Positions 1 to 5,805 are shown, numbered from the stretch's first letter. The stretch: 7,284 nt of DNA from JBDNIO01 sp041688215 (GCA_041688215.1 JBDNIO010000091.1:1-7284); one strand, 5' to 3'. The notes: a model not told the origin generated them from the sequence alone. Numbers and translations: made by a program.

Positions 1-8
1 ACCAGAAC

Positions 9-17
9 TTATCCACA
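9..17 (+). promoter_or_regulatory. DnaA box upstream of nrdA
   Basis: TTATCCACA is an exact match to the high-affinity DnaA box. It lies about 90 bp before the candidate nrdA promoter. DnaA is known to regulate nrdAB in Escherichia coli, linking dNTP supply to replication initiation, so a site here makes functional sense. A single 9-mer can occur by chance; position in a nrd control region is the main support. Confidence 0.55.
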
Positions 18-32
18 GCCTATACCCAGACC

Positions 33-54
33 TGTGCACCCTTTGTGCACCGCT
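33..54. repeat. 11-bp direct repeat containing TGTGCACC
   Basis: TGTGCACC occurs at 33-40 and again at 44-51, an 11-bp period (one helical turn), and each copy contains the palindrome GTGCAC. It sits between the DnaA box and the first NrdR-like site. It could be a pair of binding sites on one face of the helix; no regulator is recognised. Confidence 0.4.
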
Positions 55-56
55 AA

Positions 57-72
57 ACACAACATATAGATG
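57..72. promoter_or_regulatory. NrdR box 1 (putative)
   Basis: ACACAACATATAGATG matches the NrdR-box consensus ACACTATATATAGTGT at 11 of 16 positions, with the left half (ACAC) and the core ATATAG intact. NrdR is the ATP-cone repressor that senses (d)ATP and represses nrd operons, normally through two boxes on the same helical face. The second box lies 42 bp downstream, four turns of B-DNA, which supports the pair. The right half of this box is the weaker. Confidence 0.6.
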
Positions 73-94
73 TATGAGGTCTAAAATTGGGGTA

Positions 95-122
95 TTGACC
101 ACAGCATATAGTGGAGTAGTCT
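95..122 (+). promoter_or_regulatory. Candidate nrdA promoter
   Basis: TTGACC (95-100) is a good -35 hexamer. With a 16-bp spacer the -10 would be TAGTCT (117-122), a weak 3 of 6 match. NrdR box 2 overlaps the -35 and most of the spacer, as expected for a repressor that blocks polymerase. Transcription would begin near 130 and give a leader of about 165 nt. TAAAAT at 82-87 is a better -10 by sequence but has no good -35. Confidence 0.35.
99..114. promoter_or_regulatory. NrdR box 2 (putative)
   Basis: CCACAGCATATAGTGG matches the NrdR-box consensus at 11 of 16 positions, and its outer arms CCAC/GTGG are perfect inverted repeats. It shares the CATATAG core with box 1 and is spaced exactly 42 bp from it. 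It overlaps the candidate -35 hexamer. Known pairs are most often three turns apart (about 31-32 bp); four turns keeps the same helical face. Confidence 0.65.
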
Positions 123-190
123 TGGCATGTCGGCGCTACACGATGCTCGACCCGGGGATACAGATTCTTAGTGCGTGCCAGGTTCTGTAG

Positions 191-216
191 TCGGCGTATG
201 GCAGGCCAGACGCCGA
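191..216 (+). other. Small leader hairpin of nrdA
   Basis: TCGGCGT (191-197) and ACGCCGA (210-216) are perfect 7-bp inverted arms around a 12-nt loop in the presumed nrdA leader. No U tract follows, so it is not a terminator. It may only affect leader folding. Confidence 0.3.
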
Positions 217-241
217 GCCGGAAGATACAGGACCAGCCCAA

Positions 242-283
242 CGAGCCAAAACATCCGAGCCAAGAAATCCGAGCCAGAAAATC
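242..283 (+). repeat. Three 14-bp tandem repeats in nrdA leader
   Basis: CGAGCCAAAACATC (242-255), CGAGCCAAGAAATC (256-269) and CGAGCCAGAAAATC (270-283) follow one another without a gap. They end directly before the ribosome binding site. A 14-bp period is not a multiple of three, so this DNA is unlikely to be coding, which argues against starting nrdA at the in-frame GTG at 171. The copies are C/A-rich and should be single-stranded in the mRNA. Role unknown. Confidence 0.8.
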
Positions 284-284
284 C

Positions 285-290
285 AAGGAA
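285..290 (+). promoter_or_regulatory. Ribosome binding site that sets the nrdA start
   Basis: AAGGAA lies 6 nt before the ATG at 297. No comparable site precedes the in-frame GTG at 171, so the ATG is preferred. Confidence 0.75.
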
Positions 291-296
291 CACACG

Positions 297-3200
297 ATGC
301 AAACAACCAGTACAGGCGCCCCCCAGGCGCGGCCAGCCCACTCCAAGACCGAAGATGCCGGCCAGGCCACCGGCTCTGCAGACAGCAACGCCGCCATCGC
401 AGCCACGGCGCCCGGCGGCCACAAGGTTATCCGCCGCAATGGCAAGGTCACGCCGTTTGACGCGTCCAAAATCGAACTCGCGCTGACCAAAGCCTTCCTG
501 AATGTAGAGGGTAGCAGCGGCGCGGCGTCTTCACGCATCCGGGAAACGGTAAAAGCGCTCACCGAGCAGGTTGCACGTGGGGTAACCCGCAGCTTGCCCG
601 GCGGTGGTGCCGTGCATATTGAAGACATTCAGGACTACGTGGAACTCGCGCTTATGCGCGCTGGCGAGCACAAGGTTGCGCGCTCTTATGTTCTGTATCG
701 TGATGTCCGCACCCAGGAACGCGCCGCCGAAGCGGCCAAGACCGGCAAATCCAAAAAAGCCGGGACCGCGGCCACGCAAATCAACGTCGCTTTCAAGGAT
801 GACACCACCCGGGCGCTGGACGAAGCGCGGCTGCGCACCCTGGCTGGCGAGGCCTGCGAAGGCATTAGCGGCGTCACGCCTGATCAAGTCGTTACCGATA
901 CCTTAAAAAATGCCTACGACGGCATCAGCGAGGAAGAACTGGCCACCGCGCTGGTACTCTCCGCGCGCCAGCGTCTGGAAGCCGAGCCGAATTACGGCTT
1001 TGTGGCCGCGCGCTTGTTGCTCGACAAGTTACGCCACGAGGCGCTGACTTTTCTGGCCGACGGCCGCGTTGAATACGCCACGCATTCCGAGATGGCGGAA
1101 CGTTACCCAGCCTATTTCGTGGATTACATCCATCGCGGCGCCGAGCATGAACTGATCGACCCGAAACTCAAGCAATTCGATCTGGAACGCCTGGGCGCCG
1201 CGCTGCTGCCCGAGCGCGACAACCAGTTTACCTACCTGGGTCTGCAAACTCTGTACGACCGTTATTTCATCCATTATGAGTCCACCCGCTTCGAGCTGCC
1301 GCAGGCGTTCTTTATGCGCGTGGCCATGGGCCTGGCGATGAATGAAATCGAGCGCGAAGACCGTGCCATCGAGTTCTATCAATTACTGTCCTCGTTCGAC
1401 TTCATGTCCAGCACGCCCACCCTGTTCAACTCCGGCACGCTGCGCCCGCAGTTGTCGTCCTGCTATCTGACGTCTGTGGCCGACGACCTGCACGGCATTT
1501 ACGGTGCGGTGCAGGACAACGCCATGCTCTCCAAATTCGCCGGCGGCCTGGGCAACGACTGGACCCCGGTGCGCGCCATGGGCGCCCACATCAAGGGTAC
1601 GAATGGCAAGTCACAAGGCGTGGTGCCGTTCCTGAAAGTGGTCAACGACACCGCGGTGGCCGTAAACCAGGGCGGCAAGCGCAAGGGCGCGGTCTGCGCC
1701 TATCTGGAAACCTGGCACAAGGACATCGAGGAATTTCTGGACCTGCGCAAGAATACCGGCGACGACCGCCGCCGCTGCCACGACATGAACACTGCCAACT
1801 GGATTCCGGATCTGTTCGTCAAACGTGTTCTGAACGATGGCCAGTGGACGCTGTTCTCCCCCAATGACGTGCCCGACCTGCACGACCTGATGGGTAAGGC
1901 CTTTGAGGATGCCTACGTCGGTTACGAAGAAAAGGCCGCACGTGGCGAAATCAAGAACCACAAGACGCTGTCGGCCGTTCAGCTGTGGCGCAAGATGCTG
2001 TCGCTGTTATTCGAAACGGGCCACCCCTGGTTCACCTTCAAGGACCCTTGCAACCTGCGCTCGCCGCAGCAGCACGTGGGCGTAGTGCACAGCTCCAACC
2101 TGTGCACCGAGATCACCCTGAACACCAGTCCGGGCAAGGAAATCGCGGTCTGCAACCTAGGCTCGATCAACCTGCCGCAGCACATCGAAGACGGCAAACT
2201 GAACACCGAGAAACTGGAAAAAACCGTCAGCACCGCGCTGAGAATGTTGGATAACGTGATCGAGTACAACTACTACAGCGTCAAGACCGCGCGTGATTCC
2301 AACCTGCGCCACCGCCCGGTGGGCATGGGGCTGATGGGCTTTCAGGATGCGTTGTACAAATTAAAGCTCCCGTACGAATCGGACGCCGCCGTGGCCTTCG
2401 CTGATAACTCCATGGAGCAGATCAGTTACTTCGCTATCAAGGCCAGCACGGATCTGGCCGAAGAGCGCGGCGCTTATTCCAGCTACAAGGGCAGCCTGTG
2501 GGATCAAGGCATCCTGCCGATCGATTCCATCAAAATCCTGCGGGAAAACCGCGGCGAGCAATACCTGGATCAGGACGAGTCGCAAACGCTGGACTGGGAA
2601 GCCATGCGCGCCCGCGTCAAGCAAGTGGGCATGCGCAATTCCAACTGCATGGCCATCGCCCCGACGGCGACTATTGCCAACATCACCGGCGTGGCACAGT
2701 CGATCGAGCCGACTTATCAGAACCTGTACGTCAAATCCAACCTGTCCGGCGAGTTCACCGTCGCCAACCCCTATCTGGTCGACGATCTGAAGGCGCTGGA
2801 CCTGTGGGACGAGGTCATGGCAAATGATCTCAAGTACTACGACGGCTCCGTGCAGGCCATCGACCGCGTGCCCAACGATCTGAAAGTGCTATACAAATGC
2901 GCGTTCGAGATCGACCCCAAATGGCTGATCGAGGCGGGTTCGCGTCGCCAGAAATGGATCGACCAGGCGCAGAGCCTGAACCTTTACATGGCCGAACCCT
3001 CGGGCCCGAAACTGGACGAGCTCTACAAGTTCGCCTGGAAAAAAGGCCTGAAGACCACCTACTACCTGCGCACCATGGGCGCGACTCACACCGAGAAATC
3101 CACCATTACGGATCACCGTTTGAATGCGGTGGCTCATGGAAATGGGGGCGGTGGACGCGGTAGCGGTGGTGCGCCTGCCGCCGGTGGCAATCACGGTCAG

Positions 3201-3338
3201 GCCGCCGCAGGAGGTGGCGAAATAAGCGCTGCGTCGAATGCTAATGGCCACGGACCCAGCAATCACTTGGGGGAAGCCCAGCCCACCGCACCCCGTGCCT
3301 GCTCCATTGCAGACCCAGACTGCGAAGCCTGTCAGTAA
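297..3338 (+). CDS. nrdA: Ribonucleoside-diphosphate reductase, alpha (catalytic) subunit
   Basis: NrdA is the large subunit of aerobic class I ribonucleotide reductase. It reduces ribonucleotides to deoxyribonucleotides in the cytoplasm, using an oxidising equivalent passed from NrdB. The protein has 1013 residues from the ATG at 297. Residues 1-41 are an Ala/Thr-rich tail. About 42-140 is an ATP-cone (VIRRNGKVTPFDASKI), the dATP/ATP activity switch, and about 162-255 is a second, degenerate cone as in the long NrdA of Pseudomonas. The barrel follows. Active-site residues can be read by analogy to E. coli: C389 (SSCYL) and C619 (AVCNLGS) form the redox pair, N601, C603 and E605 (NLCTE) are the radical centre, and Y922-Y923 (TTYYLRT) relay the radical. 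A Gly-rich linker leads to the C-terminal C1009-x-x-C1012 pair that thioredoxin or glutaredoxin re-reduces. An in-frame GTG at 171 would add 42 residues but has no ribosome site and crosses the tandem repeats. NrdR and DnaA sites suggest regulation. Confidence 0.97.
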   Translation: MQTTSTGAPQARPAHSKTEDAGQATGSADSNAAIAATAPGGHKVIRRNGKVTPFDASKIELALTKAFLNVEGSSGAASSRIRETVKALTEQVARGVTRSLPGGGAVHIEDIQDYVELALMRAGEHKVARSYVLYRDVRTQERAAEAAKTGKSKKAGTAATQINVAFKDDTTRALDEARLRTLAGEACEGISGVTPDQVVTDTLKNAYDGISEEELATALVLSARQRLEAEPNYGFVAARLLLDKLRHEALTFLADGRVEYATHSEMAERYPAYFVDYIHRGAEHELIDPKLKQFDLERLGAALLPERDNQFTYLGLQTLYDRYFIHYESTRFELPQAFFMRVAMGLAMNEIEREDRAIEFYQLLSSFDFMSSTPTLFNSGTLRPQLSSCYLTSVADDLHGIYGAVQDNAMLSKFAGGLGNDWTPVRAMGAHIKGTNGKSQGVVPFLKVVNDTAVAVNQGGKRKGAVCAYLETWHKDIEEFLDLRKNTGDDRRRCHDMNTANWIPDLFVKRVLNDGQWTLFSPNDVPDLHDLMGKAFEDAYVGYEEKAARGEIKNHKTLSAVQLWRKMLSLLFETGHPWFTFKDPCNLRSPQQHVGVVHSSNLCTEITLNTSPGKEIAVCNLGSINLPQHIEDGKLNTEKLEKTVSTALRMLDNVIEYNYYSVKTARDSNLRHRPVGMGLMGFQDALYKLKLPYESDAAVAFADNSMEQISYFAIKASTDLAEERGAYSSYKGSLWDQGILPIDSIKILRENRGEQYLDQDESQTLDWEAMRARVKQVGMRNSNCMAIAPTATIANITGVAQSIEPTYQNLYVKSNLSGEFTVANPYLVDDLKALDLWDEVMANDLKYYDGSVQAIDRVPNDLKVLYKCAFEIDPKWLIEAGSRRQKWIDQAQSLNLYMAEPSGPKLDELYKFAWKKGLKTTYYLRTMGATHTEKSTITDHRLNAVAHGNGGGGRGSGGAPAAGGNHGQAAAGGGEISAASNANGHGPSNHLGEAQPTAPRACSIADPDCEACQ

Positions 3339-3351
3339 CGGCCTTCGGCCG
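3339..3351 (+). other. Short GC hairpin after the nrdA stop
   Basis: CGGCC, loop TTC, GGCCG begins immediately after the TAA. The 5-bp stem has no following T run, so it is not a convincing intrinsic terminator. It could stabilise the 3' end of an nrdA transcript. Confidence 0.3.
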
Positions 3352-3357
3352 CAGGGC

Positions 3358-3383
3358 ACAGATAACAGGTTACAGATTACAGG
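3358..3383 (+). repeat. 12-bp direct repeat between nrdA and nrdB
   Basis: ACAGATAACAGG (3358-3369) and ACAGATTACAGG (3372-3383) differ at one base and are separated by TT. They are part of the nrdA-nrdB gap; no function is assigned. Confidence 0.6.
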
Positions 3384-3430
3384 GAAGAGCAAAACGGCAT
3401 GAAAACTATAGAGCAAAGCTCAGTCTTATC

Positions 3431-3483
3431 CCCTCTCCCCCGAGCATCGCGAGCCGAGCGCAGCGAGCTCGACGGGGAGAGGG
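3431..3483. repeat. Long intergenic hairpin repeat (nrdA-nrdB)
   Basis: CCCTCTCCCC (3431-3440) is the exact reverse complement of GGGGAGAGGG (3474-3483). Inside, CGAGC (3441-3445) pairs with GCTCG (3467-3471) and TCGC (3447-3450) with GCGA (3463-3466). This gives about 19 bp broken only by one- and two-base bulges, with a 12-nt loop. Such CCCTCTCCC...GGGAGAGGG elements recur between genes in proteobacteria. It may be a dispersed repeat that acts as an mRNA 3' stabiliser or partial attenuator, letting nrdA and nrdB differ in level. The rest of the gap (3484-3688) shows no clear gene, NrdR box or strong promoter. Confidence 0.7.
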
Positions 3484-3701
3484 TGAGGTACGAGGTGAGC
3501 GAAGCGAAGGTCAGGGGCGAGGTTATAACCAACCCATCAGAACCCGACACTACTATCCACCCCACCCCTGAAACCCTGCGCCATCGCCACCAGATCCAGG
3601 CCAGACAAACCCGCGCCCGGCGCGTAATCCACCACCGGCGCAGCAAATAGCCAGAATCGTATTCATCACCGAAACAGTTTTACGAGACAAGGGAAAACAC
3701 A

Positions 3702-4898
3702 ATGCTCGAATGGAACGACACCCAACCCAGCCAGAACCCGAAACCGCACAGCCGGGTTCATCCGCAACAGGACGCCGCCACGCCGGACCCCAACGCGGTG
3801 GCCGACGGCCAGTTACGCCAGCCGGAACCGTCCGGTCCCGACGCCCCGGTCACAGGTCTGGAACAAGTCGAACTCGGCGGCGGCCGCGTGCGCGTGGACG
3901 AAAAGCGCATCATCAACTGTCGCGCCGACGTCAACCAGCTGGTGCCCTTCAAGTACCAGTGGGCCTGGGATAAATACATCAACGCCTGCGCCAACCACTG
4001 GATGCCCAACGAAGTGAACATGTCCGCCGACATCGCCATGTGGAACGACCCGGACGCCCTCACCGAAGACGAGCGTCTGATTCTGAAAAGAGGCTTCGGC
4101 TTCTTTGCGTCCAGCGAATCCATCGTCGCCAACAACCTGGTGCTGGGTGTGTACAAACACCTAACCAACCCCGAATGCCGCCAGTACCTGCTGCGCCAGG
4201 CCTTCGAGGAAGCCGTCCACGGCCACACCTTCCAGTATATCGTCGAGTCCCTGAACCTGGACGAAGGCGAAATCTTCAACATGTACCGCGAGCTGCCCAG
4301 CGTGCACAACAAGGCCGCCTGGGCCCTGCGGTACACCCAATCCCTGAACGACCCGGACTTCCACACCGGCACCCCGGAAACCGACCGTATCTTCCTGCGC
4401 GACCTCATCGCCTTCTACGTCATTTTTGAGGGCATCTGGTTCTACGCCGGCTTCGTGCAGTATTTAAGTTTCGGCCGCCGCAATAAAATGACCGGCACCG
4501 CCGAGCAGATGCAATACATCATGCGCGACGAGTCCATGCACCTGAACTTCGGCATCGACGTGATCAACCAGATCAAAGTCGAGAACCCCGACCTGTGGAC
4601 GCCGGAATTCCAGGAAGAAGCCCGGAGCATGATCGACGAAGCCATGCACCTGGAAATCGACTACGCGCGCGACACCATGCCCCGCGGCGTCCTCGGCCTG
4701 AACGCCGGCATGTTCGACGAATATATGAAATTCATCGCCAACCGGCGTTGTGCTCAGATTGGTCTAAAAGAGCTCTACCCCGGCGCCGAAAACCCATTCC
4801 CGTGGATGTCCGAAATGATGGACCTGAAGAAAGAGAAGAATTTCTTTGAAACGCGGGTAATTGAGTATCAGACGGGTGGGGCGTTGAGTTGGGATTGA
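3702..4898 (+). CDS. nrdB: Ribonucleoside-diphosphate reductase, beta subunit (class Ic-like, no radical Tyr)
   Basis: NrdB is the ferritin-fold radical-generating partner of NrdA. It has 398 residues and starts at ATG 3702, 7 nt after AAGGGA (3689-3694). Residues 1-65 or so are a Pro/Gln-rich, probably disordered extension; the core starts near the RADVNQLVPFKY segment. Metal ligands read as E139 (SSES), E170 and H173 (EAVH), E243 (FEGIWF), E277 and H280 (RDESMH). The residue four after H173, which is the radical Tyr122 in E. coli, is F177 (HTFQY), and the first ligand is Glu instead of Asp. All seven positions equal the Chlamydia trachomatis numbers I recall (E89, E120, H123, F127, E193, E227, H230) plus 50. 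That is the class Ic pattern, which uses a Mn/Fe centre instead of a tyrosyl radical. Y179 and Y272 correspond to Chlamydia Y129 and Y222. The C-terminus (IEYQTGGALSWD) is intact and carries the Tyr of the radical path and the NrdA-docking tail. It lies 363 bp after nrdA on the same strand. Confidence 0.96.
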   Translation: MLEWNDTQPSQNPKPHSRVHPQQDAATPDPNAVADGQLRQPEPSGPDAPVTGLEQVELGGGRVRVDEKRIINCRADVNQLVPFKYQWAWDKYINACANHWMPNEVNMSADIAMWNDPDALTEDERLILKRGFGFFASSESIVANNLVLGVYKHLTNPECRQYLLRQAFEEAVHGHTFQYIVESLNLDEGEIFNMYRELPSVHNKAAWALRYTQSLNDPDFHTGTPETDRIFLRDLIAFYVIFEGIWFYAGFVQYLSFGRRNKMTGTAEQMQYIMRDESMHLNFGIDVINQIKVENPDLWTPEFQEEARSMIDEAMHLEIDYARDTMPRGVLGLNAGMFDEYMKFIANRRCAQIGLKELYPGAENPFPWMSEMMDLKKEKNFFETRVIEYQTGGALSWD

Positions 4899-4961
4899 TG
4901 TTTCCATTCTAACTAGTGGGATTTGGCTGGATAGCGGGGACGTAATATGTGAGAAAGTAAT

Positions 4962-5357
4962 ATGGATAGAAATAAAATTGAGCAGGAAGTGCGAAATAAT
5001 AAAGAATCCCGCGGCAAGCCACGGGGTATTTTATTACCTAGAAAACTTCTGGCGAAAGCAGTGCAAGAAAATTTTCAGTCATCTTTGCCGTTCAGGTTTG
5101 ATGAAGCGGCAGCATTTCAGTTGGGGGGTCCGAACGGGAATGAGGCATTGCTTGCTGCTGACTGTGACTCTCTTGATAGGGAGTTATCCTTGGCATGCGC
5201 TAGTAAGTTTCAAAGCAGATACTTCGAACCACTGTATAAAGAGTTGGCTATGTCATCGAACTATATGGATCGTCATTCCCGCGAACGCGGGAATCCATAT
5301 TCCGCGGCACTTTCACTGGATTCCCGCTTTCGCGGGAATGACGTTACAGATCAATAA
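4962..5357 (+). CDS. Doubtful 131-aa open frame running through repeats
   Basis: The frame opens at ATG 4962 behind a weak GAGAAAG (4951-4957) and has no family I recognise. Residues about 14-24 are encoded by the hairpin at 5006-5027. From residue 104 on (RHSRERGNP, then DSRFRGND) the protein is a translation of the palindromic repeats at 5271-5343, a familiar artefact of such elements. Only the middle, about residues 25-103, could be native. An overlapping frame (4978-5364) is equally open. Composition here is AT-richer than nrdAB. This is either a small gene whose 3' end was overwritten by a repeat or noncoding DNA; I favour the latter. Confidence 0.2.
   Translation: MDRNKIEQEVRNNKESRGKPRGILLPRKLLAKAVQENFQSSLPFRFDEAAAFQLGGPNGNEALLAADCDSLDRELSLACASKFQSRYFEPLYKELAMSSNYMDRHSRERGNPYSAALSLDSRFRGNDVTDQ
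5006..5027. repeat. Short hairpin repeat (CCCGCGG/CCACGGG)
   Basis: CCCGCGG (5008-5014) and CCACGGG (5019-5025) form a 7-bp stem with one mismatch around a CAAG loop, extended by a G-T and an A-T pair. The CCGCGGCAAGCC...GGGGTATT pattern resembles a small dispersed repeat of proteobacterial intergenic DNA. No T run follows directly, although TATTTTATT (5027-5035) is close, so a weak terminator downstream of nrdB is possible. Confidence 0.45.
5271..5343. repeat. Paired palindromic repeats in inverted orientation
   Basis: Two 27-bp units, 5271-5297 and 5317-5343, are inverted copies of each other with one mismatch (26 of 27). They are separated by 19 bp. Each unit is itself a hairpin: ATTCCCGC, a 4-base loop, GCGGGAAT. 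The motif CGTCATTCCCGCGAA is typical of abundant dispersed repeats in gamma- and betaproteobacteria (REP/MITE-like). Such arrays are sometimes miscalled CRISPRs, but there are only two units, inverted rather than direct. No target duplication is visible at the flanks. Confidence 0.85.
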
Positions 5358-5485
5358 CTTATAGAAAATCACTATTCTTTGGTGACATAGCCAAAGAGTT
5401 TCGAGTGTCGGAGATCACTTATGGCTATCCAGCTAAAAGAGTTGGGTATGCTGTCGAGTTAAAGTCATATGGACTTAGGCCATAA
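5348..5485 (+). pseudogene. Possible coding remnant ending SYGLRP
   Basis: A frame without ATG runs from just after the palindromic repeats to TAA at 5483-5485. It reads LFFGDIAKEFRVSEITYGYP and then AKRVGYAVELKSYGLRP, a protein-like composition. It is in a different frame from the 4962 open frame, and a TGA inside the repeat closes it upstream. It may be the 3' end of a gene cut by the repeat. I recognise no family, and chance openness over 46 codons is quite possible. Confidence 0.2.
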
Positions 5486-5490
5486 GTTCC
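5471..5490. promoter_or_regulatory. Imperfect inverted repeat, possible operator
   Basis: GGACTTA (5471-5477), spacer GGCCA, then TAAGTTCC (5483-5490) form an inverted repeat with one extra T. It lies about 20 bp before the ribosome site of the 85-aa gene. GACT...AGT-type arms recall controller-protein boxes of restriction-modification systems, but no controller gene is present in the window. Weak. Confidence 0.25.
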
Positions 5491-5508
5491 TTAGGGCGAA
5501 AAACATGC

Positions 5509-5514
5509 AAGGAG
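5509..5514 (+). promoter_or_regulatory. Strong ribosome binding site of the 85-aa gene
   Basis: AAGGAG, 7 nt before ATG 5522, is one of the best Shine-Dalgarno sequences in the window. It argues that this low-complexity open frame is a real gene. Confidence 0.75.
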
Positions 5515-5521
5515 TAGTATA

Positions 5522-5779
5522 ATGACGAAAAATAAAGAGATTACAGGCAAAAAGGCGGCGAAAAGTGCATCCAGTACTCTTCGCAGCAATTCGACTGGGT
5601 CGAAATCTAAGACAGCCGGGGCGAGTGCTCTCTCGCAGACTAAAGCGCCTAAGCGAGTGTCATCCGCAAAAGCGGCATCTGCGGCATCTAAAGTTTTAAG
5701 TGATGGTCGAACTAGTAAAGCATCTAAGTCAGCAGCGGCGAGTACGCTTACGCAGAGGCCAAATAAGAAGAAACGTTGA
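5522..5779 (+). CDS. 85-aa Lys/Ser/Ala-rich protein with two internal repeats
   Basis: A small, strongly basic protein with few hydrophobic residues, no Cys and no membrane or signal segment. It consists of two copies of one unit, residues 12-39 and 51-78, with a 39-residue period and about 13 of 28 identical positions. Both units have the plan AA..AS..L....T...SK.A.AS.L.Q. The second unit (ASKVLSDGRTSKASKSAAAS) resembles small hypothetical proteins I remember from bacterial genomes, for which I know no function. The unit may form a short helical hairpin; the ends (MTKNKEITGKK and PNKKKR) look disordered and could bind nucleic acid. The gene is the first of a presumed unit with the methyltransferase and endonuclease and ends 54 bp before the methyltransferase start. 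It could be an accessory or regulatory part of the restriction-modification module or an unrelated neighbour. The strong ribosome site and the duplicated design support a real product. Confidence 0.7.
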   Translation: MTKNKEITGKKAAKSASSTLRSNSTGSKSKTAGASALSQTKAPKRVSSAKAASAASKVLSDGRTSKASKSAAASTLTQRPNKKKR

Positions 5780-5805
5780 AAGACAAAGAAAGTAAAAGAG
5801 TAAAA

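Noticed and set aside
171..296. N-terminal extension of NrdA from the GTG at 171
   Set aside because: No ribosome site precedes it, the region contains 14-bp tandem repeats that would shift frame, and the ATG at 297 has AAGGAA at proper spacing.
53..628. Minus-strand 191-aa open frame over the nrdA start
   Set aside because: It is the shadow of nrdA and its control region, with no ribosome site or family resemblance; the sense-strand gene is unambiguous.
3339..3351. Rho-independent terminator after nrdA
   Set aside because: The stem is only 5 bp and is followed by GCAGGGC rather than a T run.
3399..3650. 83-aa open frame between nrdA and nrdB
   Set aside because: Much of it translates the hairpin repeat (LSPLPRASRAERSELDGER), a common artefact of such repeats; the ribosome site is weak and no family is recognised.
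3758..4408. Minus-strand 216-aa open frame inside nrdB
   Set aside because: It mirrors the high-GC codon pattern of nrdB and has no recognisable motif.
5271..5343. CRISPR array
   Set aside because: Only two units, in inverted orientation, each a self-palindrome, with a single 19-bp gap; this is a dispersed palindromic repeat pair.
4978..5364. 128-aa open frame overlapping the 4962 frame
   Set aside because: Its C-terminus (VIPANAGIH, HWIPAFAGMT) is a translation of the palindromic repeats; no ribosome site and no recognised family.
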